From: JAZQNF01 sp045641505
GTDB taxonomy: Bacteria > Bacillota > Clostridia > Lachnospirales > Bianqueaceae
Reading direction: 5' to 3'
Length of the DNA stretch: 18,449 nt
Assembly (NCBI GenBank): GCA_045641505.1
Contig: JAZUHB010000015.1
Location: 1 to 18,449 of the forward strand
The notes under the pieces were generated by a model. That model ran no database searches. It saw nothing but the letters and a program-made list of their open reading frames with translations, and had not been told where the DNA came from. Below, piece after piece: positions 1 through 6,835 of the stretch. The translations under genes were made by a program, and so were the position numbers. Numbering within the stretch: position 1 is the stretch's first letter; every line of letters starts with the position of its first letter.

Positions 1-1553
1 CGGCTCTCCAGGAGTCCCGCTCCCAGCGTGAGCGCCGCCGAGACCGTAAGGCCCACCCAGACGGGAACGACGGTCATGAGGAGACACGCGGGGAGCAAAA
101 GCAGGCACAGGAACAGCAAGCCACCGAAGAGACTCAGCGCGACCGGCATATCCTGCTTCACCGGGACGGTCTCGCTGACCCAGTCCAGATCAGGCTTCAG
201 CAGGTTCATCTGCAGCGCGAAGCCGGAAAGGAAGAACACCAGCGCGAGCTCGAACGCGGCGAGGGCCAGCACCTCCGGCAGCGTGAACGAAAGGGCGGCC
301 GAAAGCAGCGGGACACTCACAAGAATCGCCGCGCCGCTCAGGAGGAACTGCAGCATGCGCTTCGCGCGAAGCACCCGCACGGTCGGAACGGGCAGGCTCT
401 TCACGATCCAGAGCCAGCGCCCCTCCAGCGAGACGGAGGCGGCCGCCGGCGCGTTCATCAAAAGCAGCATGCCCTGGATGAGTGCGGCAAAAAGCAGCAC
501 GATGCCGGCCGGGACGGACTCCGGCAGCGCCGCGGACACCTCAGCGAAGAGGTCTCTCTTCACCACGGCCGCCACGGAAATGCCCACGAGCATGATCAGG
601 CCGATGCCGCAGTTCATCAGGTAGACGGGGCTCGAGACGAAGCGGCCGAACTCCTTGCGGAGGAGCGCCCGGTCCGCGCTCTGCTGCGACGCGCGCCGTG
701 CCTTGTAGACGTTCTTTTTCGCGCCGCGCTCGGAGGTCACGATGCGGATGAAGGTCTTCGACAGGATGAACAGGCAGAGCCCGAAGAGAAGCAGGGCCAG
801 CCCCATGAAGGTCAGGAAGGGCAGGAGCTCGCCCGTGGCGCCGAGGCCCAGCTGGTACACGGGCCAGGCGTAGCCGCGGATCCCCTCCGCCAGCTCCGCC
901 GCCTTGAGGAGAATCTCCTCGAAGACCGCGTCGATGCGGGCGAAGAAGAAATAATAGAGGAAGAAGAACGTAAGCGAAAGGACCACGGTCCAGAAGTTCC
1001 GGTTCCGCAGCCGCCCGGCGATGAGCGCCACGAGCCAGCCCAGGAAGCAGCAGAGCACCGTGACGGTGAGCGCCAGCGCCACCCAGAGCAGAAGCCCCGC
1101 CAGGACCGCCCCGGCCCCCGGCCTCACGGTGATCCAGTAGCAGAGGCAGGACGGCAGCCAGATGAGACCCGTCCAAAGGAAGGCCATGCCCATCACCTGC
1201 GCCATGCGCGCGGCAAGCAGCGTCCGGGGCGGAATCGGGAGCGCCAGCAGCGTGTCATTGTCCTTCGCGCGGTAGAGCGCCCCGTAGGCGGTAAACACGT
1301 CGCCCATGACGCCGGCGAGGAGCGCCGCCAGCCCGAAGATCGCGAAGTAGAGCCAGCCGAGGCCCATTTCGGCGAAGGGGACGGCAAGCATCATGCCCAT
1401 CATGAAGAAGGACAAGGCGAGGCAGAGATAGCCGAAGACGATCAGGATGCCCAGAAAGACCGCCATGCCCTTCGAGCGGCTGCCCTTGCCCCGGGTCCGG
1501 AACAGCGCGGAGATCCGCTGCTGCCATTGTTTTTTCAGAAGGGTAAGCAGCAT
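1..1553 (-). CDS. ABC-2 type exporter permease, C-terminus cut by window edge
   Basis: An open frame of 517 codons runs from ATG at 1553 to the left edge without a stop. The start is preceded by GGAGG, and it follows the ATPase stop with one base between (TGACATG), so the two are translationally coupled. The protein begins with a basic stretch (KKQWQQR) and then has many hydrophobic segments, at about residues 31-60, 67-90, 115-140, 147-180 and 187-205, with further groups in the C-terminal half. Residues 96-116 (AKDNDTLLALPIPPRTLLAAR) look like the conserved cytoplasmic loop seen in Firmicutes ABC-2 permeases that pair with EcsA/YthP-like ATPases. I infer that it forms the membrane channel of an exporter with the adjacent ATPase. 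The substrate cannot be told from sequence. Members are often 530-560 residues, so probably only a short C-terminal piece is missing. Confidence 0.85.
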   Translation of the reverse strand, partial: MLLTLLKKQWQQRISALFRTRGKGSRSKGMAVFLGILIVFGYLCLALSFFMMGMMLAVPFAEMGLGWLYFAIFGLAALLAGVMGDVFTAYGALYRAKDNDTLLALPIPPRTLLAARMAQVMGMAFLWTGLIWLPSCLCYWITVRPGAGAVLAGLLLWVALALTVTVLCCFLGWLVALIAGRLRNRNFWTVVLSLTFFFLYYFFFARIDAVFEEILLKAAELAEGIRGYAWPVYQLGLGATGELLPFLTFMGLALLLFGLCLFILSKTFIRIVTSERGAKKNVYKARRASQQSADRALLRKEFGRFVSSPVYLMNCGIGLIMLVGISVAAVVKRDLFAEVSAALPESVPAGIVLLFAALIQGMLLLMNAPAAASVSLEGRWLWIVKSLPVPTVRVLRAKRMLQFLLSGAAILVSVPLLSAALSFTLPEVLALAAFELALVFFLSGFALQMNLLKPDLDWVSETVPVKQDMPVALSLFGGLLFLCLLLLPACLLMTVVPVWVGLTVSAALTLGAGLLES

Positions 1554-1554
1554 G

Positions 1555-2283
1555 TCAGGCCTCCCCGGCCGTGCCGGCGCCGCCCTCGAGCTCCAGGAAG
1601 ACGTTCTCGAGCGACTCATCGCCGCGGACCTCCTCCATCGTGCCGGAGCGAACGAGACGGCCGTGACGAATGATCGCGACCTTGTCGCAGAGCTTCTCCG
1701 CCACCTCGAGCACGTGGGTGCTGAAGAAGATCGAGGCGCCGCGGTCGCAGGCCTCTCGCATCATCTGCTTGAGCAGGAACGAGGCCTTGGGGTCGAGGCC
1801 GACGAAGGGCTCGTCCATCAGGATCAGCTTCGGCTCGTGCAGCCAGGCGGCGATCAGCGCGAGCTTCTGCTTCATGCCGTGGGAATAGGAGCTAACGGGC
1901 TGGGCCAGGTCGGGCGTGAGCTCCAACAGGTCGCCGTAGCGCGCGATCCGCTCGGCCCGGGTGTCCGCGTCGACGCCGAAGATGTCCGCGATGAAATTCA
2001 GGTACTTGATGCCCGTCATGAACTCGTAGATCTGCGGGTCGTCGGGGATGTACGCGATAAGCTTCTTGCAGGCGAGGGGGTCCTCCAGCACGGAGTGGCC
2101 GTCCACGAAGATCTCGCCCTCGGTGGGGAACAGGATGCCCGCGATGCATTTCAGCGTCGTGGTCTTGCCGGCGCCGTTGTGGCCGATGAAGCCGTAGATC
2201 TCGCCGGGCAGAATCCGGAGGGAGAGACTGTCGACCGCCTTCTTGTCGCCGTAGCTTTTCGTCAGGTTTTCGATTCTGAGCAT
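1555..2283 (-). CDS. ABC exporter ATP-binding protein
   Basis: This 242-residue ATPase energises the permease encoded directly downstream. Visible motifs are Walker A GHNGAGKTT (34-42), an ABC signature in the variant form SYSHGMKQK (132-140), Walker B ILMDEP (154-159) and the switch histidine H190. At the Q-loop position the sequence reads YIPDDP, as in EcsA/YthP-type exporter ATPases. The open frame extends 23 codons further upstream. ATG 2283 is preferred because the family start MLRIENLTKSYG lies there, with GGAAAGAAG just upstream. A sigma-A promoter lies at 2343-2371. Both the pairing and the motif pattern indicate export rather than import; the substrate is unknown. Confidence 0.93.
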   Translation of the reverse strand: MLRIENLTKSYGDKKAVDSLSLRILPGEIYGFIGHNGAGKTTTLKCIAGILFPTEGEIFVDGHSVLEDPLACKKLIAYIPDDPQIYEFMTGIKYLNFIADIFGVDADTRAERIARYGDLLELTPDLAQPVSSYSHGMKQKLALIAAWLHEPKLILMDEPFVGLDPKASFLLKQMMREACDRGASIFFSTHVLEVAEKLCDKVAIIRHGRLVRSGTMEEVRGDESLENVFLELEGGAGTAGEA

Positions 2284-2342
2284 ATATCTTCTTTCCGCGC
2301 GCTTTCCTTTTTCACGACGGAGAGTCCGCGCTTTATACACGA

Positions 2343-2371
2343 ATGATAGCACGGGCGCAAGACACGTTCAA
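2343..2371 (-). promoter_or_regulatory. Sigma-A promoter of the ABC exporter operon
   Basis: On the minus strand TTGAAC (2371-2366) and TATCAT (2348-2343) are separated by exactly 17 bp, about 60 bp upstream of the ATPase start. Between this promoter and the palindrome at 2446 (2372-2445) I see no gene or clear site. Confidence 0.7.
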
Positions 2372-2445
2372 GGCGCGATGAGGCCGAATTAGGGAAGGGT
2401 AATCCGCTTTCGGGAAAGGTTATGATAAAGAAGGCTCGCCCCCTT

Positions 2446-2493
2446 TGATATGTACCCCCTTTACTGGACACCCAGCAAAGGGGGTACATATCA
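2446..2493. repeat. 48-bp palindrome resembling two fused insertion-sequence ends
   Basis: A perfect 17-bp inverted repeat, 2446-2462 against 2477-2493, begins TGATATGTACCCCC and ends with its complement in CATATCA. The 14-bp centre has a further CTGG/CCAG pairing (2464-2467 with 2472-2475). The outer ends read TG...CA and are flanked on both sides by CTT (2443-2445 and 2494-2496), as expected for a 3-bp target duplication of an IS3-type element. No transposase lies in the window. It has no T-tract after it on either strand, so an intrinsic terminator is unlikely. It may be a minimal non-autonomous remnant or a protein-binding palindrome. Confidence 0.6.
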
Positions 2494-2579
2494 CTTTGGC
2501 GGGGTTTCTTATGTTCGCTGCGTTCAGCTGCAGCTCGTTCTCAGCTCGCAATAGCCGTAAAAAAGCGTCCACCGTCACG

Positions 2580-2939
2580 GCCTTCGTCTCATTTTTCGGC
2601 ATGCTTTTTCAAAATGTCTGTCAAAGCGGTCGAAAAAAGGATATTTGACAGAAAGCTAAAAGTCACTTTTCCGGGGTGTCTGTCAAATCGGGGAAAAACG
2701 CGGGAGTTGACAGCATTTTGATCTGTCTCGAAGGTCCGAGATGCGTCCCCGGCAAGCCAGGTTCCGTCCCCTCCGCACATTGGCCTGATTTGATGCGTCA
2801 AATGTCTGTCAAAACAGGAAAAAGAAGTTGATTTGACAGAGATCCCGAAAATGGCACATTTTCGGTTCTGGCAAATCCGGCTAAATCCGCCGACCTGACA
2901 GACGTTTTTCAAAAAGAACGGAAAAAATGAGACGAAGGC
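2580..2939. repeat. 360-bp inverted-repeat element, copy 1
   Basis: Bounded by perfect 17-bp terminal inverted repeats, GCCTTCGTCTCATTTTT at 2580-2596 and its complement at 2923-2939. The inverted similarity continues imperfectly for over 100 bp into each side. Inside are four 34-nt dyad units of the type CTGTCAAA...TTTGACAG at 2618-2651, 2680-2713, 2806-2839 and 2868-2901. They are spaced by 28, 92 and 28 nt. The second spacer (2840-2867) holds an 8-bp hairpin, CCGAAAAT/ATTTTCGG. The central part carries GTTCCGTCCCCTCCGCACA (2761-2779). It aligns gaplessly with 15101-15460 at about 70% identity by hand count. No convincing target duplication flanks it, and no plausible protein is encoded. 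It could be a MITE-like mobile element or a structured RNA/insulator. Upstream, 2494-2579 holds nothing I recognise. Confidence 0.85.
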
Positions 2940-3074
2940 TAGGCAAATGCGCAAAAGAGCCCTTGCGCGAAAGCGCGTGAAAGCAGCGGCGCATCAGCGC
3001 TGCCGCACTTTTCGCTTTTGGGGCCAGGGTCGGCCCACCCGCCTGCCGTGCGAAAGTCCTCACGCAAGCTCCCG
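2940..3074 (-). repeat. Tail of the 360-bp element with conserved hairpin, copy 1
   Basis: Homology with the second locus continues past the terminal repeat: AGGCAAATGCGC follows directly (2941-2952). Next comes a hairpin block, CAGCGGCGC-ATCA-GCGCTGCCG (2984-3005), then the short match CGCAAGCTCCCG (3063-3074). On the minus strand the hairpin follows the serine hydrolase gene but is trailed only by CTTTC, so here it is a weak terminator at best. In copy 2 the same hairpin is perfect and followed by seven T. Between 3075 and 3119 nothing is recognised. Confidence 0.65.
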
Positions 3075-3119
3075 GTTTGTCGCGCCGAGAGCAAAGCCCA
3101 GCGAGGAGAAAGAGAAAAG

Positions 3120-3155
3120 CCCGCCGAGGAGGAAAACGAATTCCCCTTCGGCGGG
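3120..3155 (-). terminator. Intrinsic terminator after the serine hydrolase gene
   Basis: An 8-bp stem, CCCGCCGA (3120-3127) with TCGGCGGG (3148-3155), closes a 20-nt loop. It lies 70 bp past the serine hydrolase stop. On the minus strand it is followed by CTTTTC; on the plus strand by TTTTG. It may therefore act in both directions. Confidence 0.6.
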
Positions 3156-3225
3156 TTTTGCTTAGTCAAAAACATCCTTACGGGTCTGTGCCCTTCCGGG
3201 AGGCGGCGTTATTGCGCTGTTTTGT

Positions 3226-4704
3226 TTATTTCTTCAGCTTGGCGGCGCCGATGCCGTTGTACTCCTGCATGAAGTCCTCGGCGTACTTGGTCATGATGAC
3301 GCCCGCCTCATCGCCCTTGAAGCCGAAGGTGGCGGCCATGTTGCCGAAGTAGTCGTCGATCACGTAGACGCGGAGCACGAACTTCTGCGCCTCGGTCCAG
3401 GCGGCGGTGGCCATGCAGCGGTAGTTGCGGTTCGCGCTGCGGCGGATACGGGTGCCGGAGTAGTGGTCCTCGGGGAACTCGCCGATCACGTACTTGCCGA
3501 GGCCGAAGCGGATCTCCTTCGGGCCGCGGACGGTGTCGTAGCGGAAAGTGCCCTCGTCGCCCTCGAAGACGAAGCTGAAGCGCTCGATGCCCATCTTGTT
3601 CGGGCCCATCTCGTAGACGCGGCCGTTCACCTCGTCGGCGAAGGGGACGCTGGGCTCGCCGGGCTGCGGGACCGGCTCGAGCATCGCCAGGCGCGCGGAG
3701 AGTTTGAGCTCGCCGAGCGGATCGGCGGCGACGGGCTCGTCGGAAAGCCTGTTCCAGATATCGTAGCGCAGGGCGTCGACCATGACGTCGTAGTTCATCG
3801 GATGGCCCTGGGTGTCGCCGGTGAAGACGGCGATGAAGTCCTTGTCGGGCCAGCAGAGGGCCAGCTGGCCGCCCATGCCCTCGAAGGCGTAGCCGTTGCC
3901 GAAGATGCGCCAGATCTGATAGCCGTAGCCGTGGCCGCTGAGGGGCGTCGTGTAGCCGTAGACGTCGTTGTCGATCTGCTTCTTCTTCGCCTCGCGGAGG
4001 TAGTCGGCGGGCAGGAGCTGCTCGCCCTCGAACTCGCCGTCGCGGTCCACGAGCAGCGCGAAGCGGGCCAGGTCGCGGGCGGTGCACATCACGCCGCTGC
4101 CGCCCCAGGGATAGCCCTCGGGCGCCTCGACGACCCAGGCGTCCTTCGAGAAGCCGATCTTGTCGAGGGCCTTCTCCTTCAGGTACTCGAGGAAGCCCTT
4201 GCCGGTCAGGCGCTGCACCAGTACGTCGAGGGTGTAGGTGCCGCTGGTATCGTAGCGGAAGAAAGTGCCGGCGGGATGGTTGGGCTTGTTCTTGAAGAAG
4301 GTGGCCAGCCAGTCGGGATCCTCGAAGCAGTAGGTGCTCTCCGCGTGGGGCGTCTCCATCCGGAGCAGATCGCGCACGGTGGCGTCCGCGAGCCAGGGAT
4401 CGAGCTCCCCCTCGTACTTATCGGTGAAGAAGGGCGCGACCTTGGAATCGAGGGAAAGCTTTCCCTCGCCGATCACCGCGCCGACCGCCGCGGACACGAA
4501 GGTCTTGCTGACGGAATACATGCGGTGCAGGGTGTTCTTGTCGAAGGGGTACCAGTAGCCCTCGGCGCAGACCTTGCCGTGACGGATCAGCAGCATGCTG
4601 TGGACCATCATGCGCCGGTCCTTTATGTCGTCCAGAAAAGCCAGGATATCCTGCGGGGCGATGCCGGCCTCACAGGGGGATGCAAACTGAAGGATATCGC
4701 TCAT
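3226..4704 (-). CDS. Serine hydrolase, beta-lactamase (class C/penicillin-binding) family
   Basis: A 492-residue protein of the Beta-lactamase/transpeptidase-like fold. The SxxK nucleophile motif is SVSK (S64-K67) in the context RMYSVSKTF. The second-motif tyrosine is probably Y151 in FRYDTSGTY, and GHGYGYQIW followed by FEGMGGQ fits the third-motif region. About 160 residues after the catalytic domain form an extra, probably beta-rich, C-terminal region. No signal peptide or membrane segment is visible, so it should be cytoplasmic. Members include esterases, amide hydrolases and D-amino-acid peptidases, and the substrate cannot be fixed here. AAGGAG lies 9 bp before ATG 4704. The gene has its own promoter (4767-4795) and terminator (3120-3155), so it appears monocistronic. 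Confidence 0.9.
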   Translation of the reverse strand: MSDILQFASPCEAGIAPQDILAFLDDIKDRRMMVHSMLLIRHGKVCAEGYWYPFDKNTLHRMYSVSKTFVSAAVGAVIGEGKLSLDSKVAPFFTDKYEGELDPWLADATVRDLLRMETPHAESTYCFEDPDWLATFFKNKPNHPAGTFFRYDTSGTYTLDVLVQRLTGKGFLEYLKEKALDKIGFSKDAWVVEAPEGYPWGGSGVMCTARDLARFALLVDRDGEFEGEQLLPADYLREAKKKQIDNDVYGYTTPLSGHGYGYQIWRIFGNGYAFEGMGGQLALCWPDKDFIAVFTGDTQGHPMNYDVMVDALRYDIWNRLSDEPVAADPLGELKLSARLAMLEPVPQPGEPSVPFADEVNGRVYEMGPNKMGIERFSFVFEGDEGTFRYDTVRGPKEIRFGLGKYVIGEFPEDHYSGTRIRRSANRNYRCMATAAWTEAQKFVLRVYVIDDYFGNMAATFGFKGDEAGVIMTKYAEDFMQEYNGIGAAKLKK

Positions 4705-4766
4705 CGGCTCGTTCTCCTTGAAAATGAAAATGGGCGGAGCCCGCGGTGCACGGTCTCCACCCTTTC

Positions 4767-4795
4767 ATCATACTATCTTCGCGGGGATTTTTCAA
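4767..4795 (-). promoter_or_regulatory. Sigma-A promoter of the serine hydrolase gene
   Basis: TTGAAA (4795-4790) and TATGAT (4772-4767) on the minus strand are separated by 17 bp. The predicted leader is short, about 55 nt. The spacer contains CGCGAAG, matching the first seven bases of the 17-nt repeats that lie just upstream. Confidence 0.7.
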
Positions 4796-4800
4796 TCGGA

Positions 4801-4865
4801 AGGCGGACGGTTTCGCGGGTTTTCACAGGCGGAATGCTTCGCGCGCAAAGGCGGACGGCTTCGCG
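4801..4865. repeat. Three 17-nt repeats upstream of the serine hydrolase promoter
   Basis: AGGCGGACGGTTTCGCG (4801-4817), AGGCGGAATGCTTCGCG (4827-4843) and AGGCGGACGGCTTCGCG (4849-4865) lie in the same orientation between the ADP-ribosylglycohydrolase stop and the -35 at 4790-4795. Read on the minus strand, the copy next to the stop can form a short AGGCG/CGCCT stem. They may be iterated regulator sites or weak terminator stems. Confidence 0.6.
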
Positions 4866-4869
4866 CCTG

Positions 4870-5691
4870 TCAGCTTTGAAAACGCGCCCGGAAGCGCTCC
4901 GTGATCTCCCGCATCTCCGCGTCCAGGAAGCCGAGCGCCTTCTCCGCGAAGCCCTCGGGCAGGCCGAAGAAGGCCTCGGCCATCGCGCCGCAGATGCAGG
5001 TCAGGGTGTCGCAGTCGCCGCCCAGCGAGACCGCGGTGCGGATCGCGTCCTCGAAGTCCCGCGCCTCGAAGAAGGCGGTGAAGGCCTGGGGGACGGTGCG
5101 CTGGCAGCTCTCGTCGAACTCGTAGCCCGGGCGGATCGCGTCGCAGGTCATGCCGGCGAGGGCCGGGTAGTACTTCGCGGTGACGTAGCCGCGGATCTCT
5201 TCCCGCGACGCGCCGGCGCGCGCCATCCAGATCGCGGCGGCCACGGACTCGGCGCCCTTCAGGCCCTCGGGATGGTTGTGGGTCACCTCGGCGGTCAGCC
5301 GCGCGAGGCGCTCGGCCTCCTCCCGGCTCCGCGCGACCCAGCCGGCGGGCGAGACCCGCATCGCGGACCCGTTGCCGTAGCTTCCGTAGGGCTCGGTGAG
5401 GCCCTGCCCGATCCAGGCGTAAAACCGCCCGCCGAAGCCGCTGTCCATGTGCTTGCGGCCGATCTCGTGCATCCTCCGGACGAGAAGCGCCTTGAACGCC
5501 GCCTCGCCCTCCGCGCCCTCGGGCACGCCGTCTGTCTCCAGGAACGCGGCGGCCACCGCGACGGTCATCACGCTGTCGTCCGTGTAGCTGCAGGGGGACC
5601 GGTCCGTCCCGAACAGCTCGAAATGCTTGCTTTTATGCGGCGAAAACTCATAGCGGCTTCCGACGATATCTCCGATGATGGCTCCTAACAT
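4870..5691 (-). CDS. ADP-ribosylglycohydrolase family protein (DraG-like)
   Basis: A 273-residue member of the ADP_ribosyl_GH family, which removes ADP-ribose from proteins or small molecules using paired Mg ions. The N-terminal signature is MLGAIIGDIVGSRYE (1-15). Metal ligands are expected in TDDS (37-40) and in GGDCDT (224-229), both intact. GYGNGSAMR (105-112) and THNHPEG (137-143) are also typical. The open frame continues 30 codons upstream, but ATG 5691 is chosen because it carries the family N-terminus and a strong GGAGG eight bases before it. It precedes the serine hydrolase by 165 bp, which includes a promoter, so the two genes are probably separate units. No clear promoter was seen in 5692-5801, although a small GGGGG/CCCCC hairpin lies at 5755-5767. 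The physiological substrate is unknown. Confidence 0.93.
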   Translation of the reverse strand: MLGAIIGDIVGSRYEFSPHKSKHFELFGTDRSPCSYTDDSVMTVAVAAAFLETDGVPEGAEGEAAFKALLVRRMHEIGRKHMDSGFGGRFYAWIGQGLTEPYGSYGNGSAMRVSPAGWVARSREEAERLARLTAEVTHNHPEGLKGAESVAAAIWMARAGASREEIRGYVTAKYYPALAGMTCDAIRPGYEFDESCQRTVPQAFTAFFEARDFEDAIRTAVSLGGDCDTLTCICGAMAEAFFGLPEGFAEKALGFLDAEMREITERFRARFQS

Positions 5692-5801
5692 GGCAGTTCC
5701 TCCTTTACTTTTCTGAGGACAGTGTAGCGCGGGAAGTGGGTGATATTCGGGACAGGGGGACGCCCCCGCGCCGGCCGCCAACCGCGCAAATTCACAGCAA
5801 A

Positions 5802-5825
5802 AGGGAGCCGCCGCGGCGACTCCCT
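5802..5825 (-). terminator. Terminator closing the nucleoside importer operon
   Basis: AGGGAG (5802-5807) pairs with CTCCCT (5820-5825) around a GC-rich centre that can extend the stem. On the minus strand the stem is followed by TTTGC, and it lies about 15 bp past the stop of the last permease gene. Confidence 0.65.
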
Positions 5826-5839
5826 CGAAAAATCACAAC

Positions 5840-6832
5840 TTACCGGTCTTCCCGGAAATAAGGCAGGCCCAGCGCTCCGGGCGGCTGCGTCTCGCGGCTC
5901 TTGCGGAGGCTGCCGGCAATCAGCACGATGATCGTGACGACGTAGGGCAGCATCTGGAACAGCTGGGAATTGATGGAGATGCCCAGCAGGCCCGGCACGT
6001 AGTTGAAGGCCCAGTAGCAAAGGCCGAACAGGTAGGAGCCCCAGATGGCGTTCTCGCTCCGCCAGATCGCGAAGATGACCAGCGCCACGGCCAGCCAGCC
6101 GATGGCCTCCATCGTGTCGACGGCGGCGGTGGACCAGTTGCTGTAGGCCACCCCCATGATGTAATACAGACCGCCGAGGCCGCAGAGGCCGCCGCCGATC
6201 AGGTTGGACCAGTAGCGGTAGCGGAGCACGGGGATGCCGGCCGCGTCCGCGGTGGCGGGGTTCTCGCCGACGGCGCGCAGGTTCAGGCCCGCGCGGCTCC
6301 GGTTCATGAAAATCGCCATGATGACGGCCAGGACGATGGCCAGGTAGGTCATGAAGCCGTAGCTGAAGAACAGCTCGCCCACGACCGGGATCTTGCTGAG
6401 GCCCGGGATCTTCGCGGTGAAGATGTTGTAGGCGTAGTAGGCCTTGATCGAAACGGAGCCCGCGGGGATCACGTAGAGGCCGAAGAACTTCGCGATGCCG
6501 ACGCCGAAGATGGTCAGCGCGAGGCCGGTGACGTTCTGGTTCGCGCGGAGGGTGATGGTCAGGAAGCTGAAAATCAGGTCCGCCAGCATGCCGGCCGCGA
6601 AGGAGCAGAGCATGCACAGGAGCGCGCAGACGACGACGTTCGGGTTCGCCGCGTTCGCCTCGTAGAGGTAGCCGGAGATGAAGCCGGCCGCGCCGCCGAT
6701 GGCCATGATGCCGGGCGTGCCGAGGTTCATGCCGCCGCTCTTCTCGGTGAGGATCTCACCCATGGAGCCGTAGAGGATCGCGGTGCCGTAGACGATGGCC
6801 TTGGTAAACCAGGAAATGAAGATCGTAAGCAT
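5840..6832 (-). CDS. nupQ: Nucleoside ABC importer permease NupQ-like
   Basis: A 330-residue membrane protein of the BPD_transp_2 (LivH/RbsC-like) permease family, second permease of a BMP-dependent nucleoside importer. Landmarks are ILTEKSGGMNLGTPGIMA (27-44), matching the family's N-terminal signature, and AVGENPATADAAGI in the cytoplasmic coupling loop facing the ATPase. Eight or more hydrophobic segments are evident. ATG 6832 lies only 3 bp after the NupP stop, with GGAGGTG inside the end of that gene, so translation is coupled. Bacillus subtilis NupNOPQ (YufNOPQ) has the same gene set and imports guanosine; guanosine or related purine transport here is inferred from homology and from the guanine riboswitch at the head of the operon. 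Confidence 0.9.
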   Translation of the reverse strand: MLTIFISWFTKAIVYGTAILYGSMGEILTEKSGGMNLGTPGIMAIGGAAGFISGYLYEANAANPNVVVCALLCMLCSFAAGMLADLIFSFLTITLRANQNVTGLALTIFGVGIAKFFGLYVIPAGSVSIKAYYAYNIFTAKIPGLSKIPVVGELFFSYGFMTYLAIVLAVIMAIFMNRSRAGLNLRAVGENPATADAAGIPVLRYRYWSNLIGGGLCGLGGLYYIMGVAYSNWSTAAVDTMEAIGWLAVALVIFAIWRSENAIWGSYLFGLCYWAFNYVPGLLGISINSQLFQMLPYVVTIIVLIAGSLRKSRETQPPGALGLPYFREDR

Positions 6833-6835
6833 CGT

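Noticed and set aside
2618..2901. Regular 34-nt repeats with 28-nt spacers, possible CRISPR array
   Set aside because: The units differ in sequence, the spacers are related to each other and form hairpins, one interval is 92 nt, the same layout recurs at a second locus, and no cas gene is present.
2589..2954. 121-codon minus-strand open frame inside repeat copy 1
   Set aside because: The aligned frame in copy 2 is broken by a stop, although the two copies share length and ends. The apparent peptide similarity (RICLAFVSF) comes from the DNA repeat.
4736..4766. T-box-like GGGTGGA...ACCGCG in the leader of the serine hydrolase gene
   Set aside because: The conserved T-box core is interrupted by eight extra bases, the leader is only about 55 nt with no room for Stem I, and the gene has no link to amino acids or tRNA.
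5755..5767. GGGGG-ACG-CCCCC mini-hairpin upstream of the ADP-ribosylglycohydrolase gene
   Set aside because: Only five base pairs with no T-tract or regulatory context; it could easily arise by chance in GC-rich DNA.
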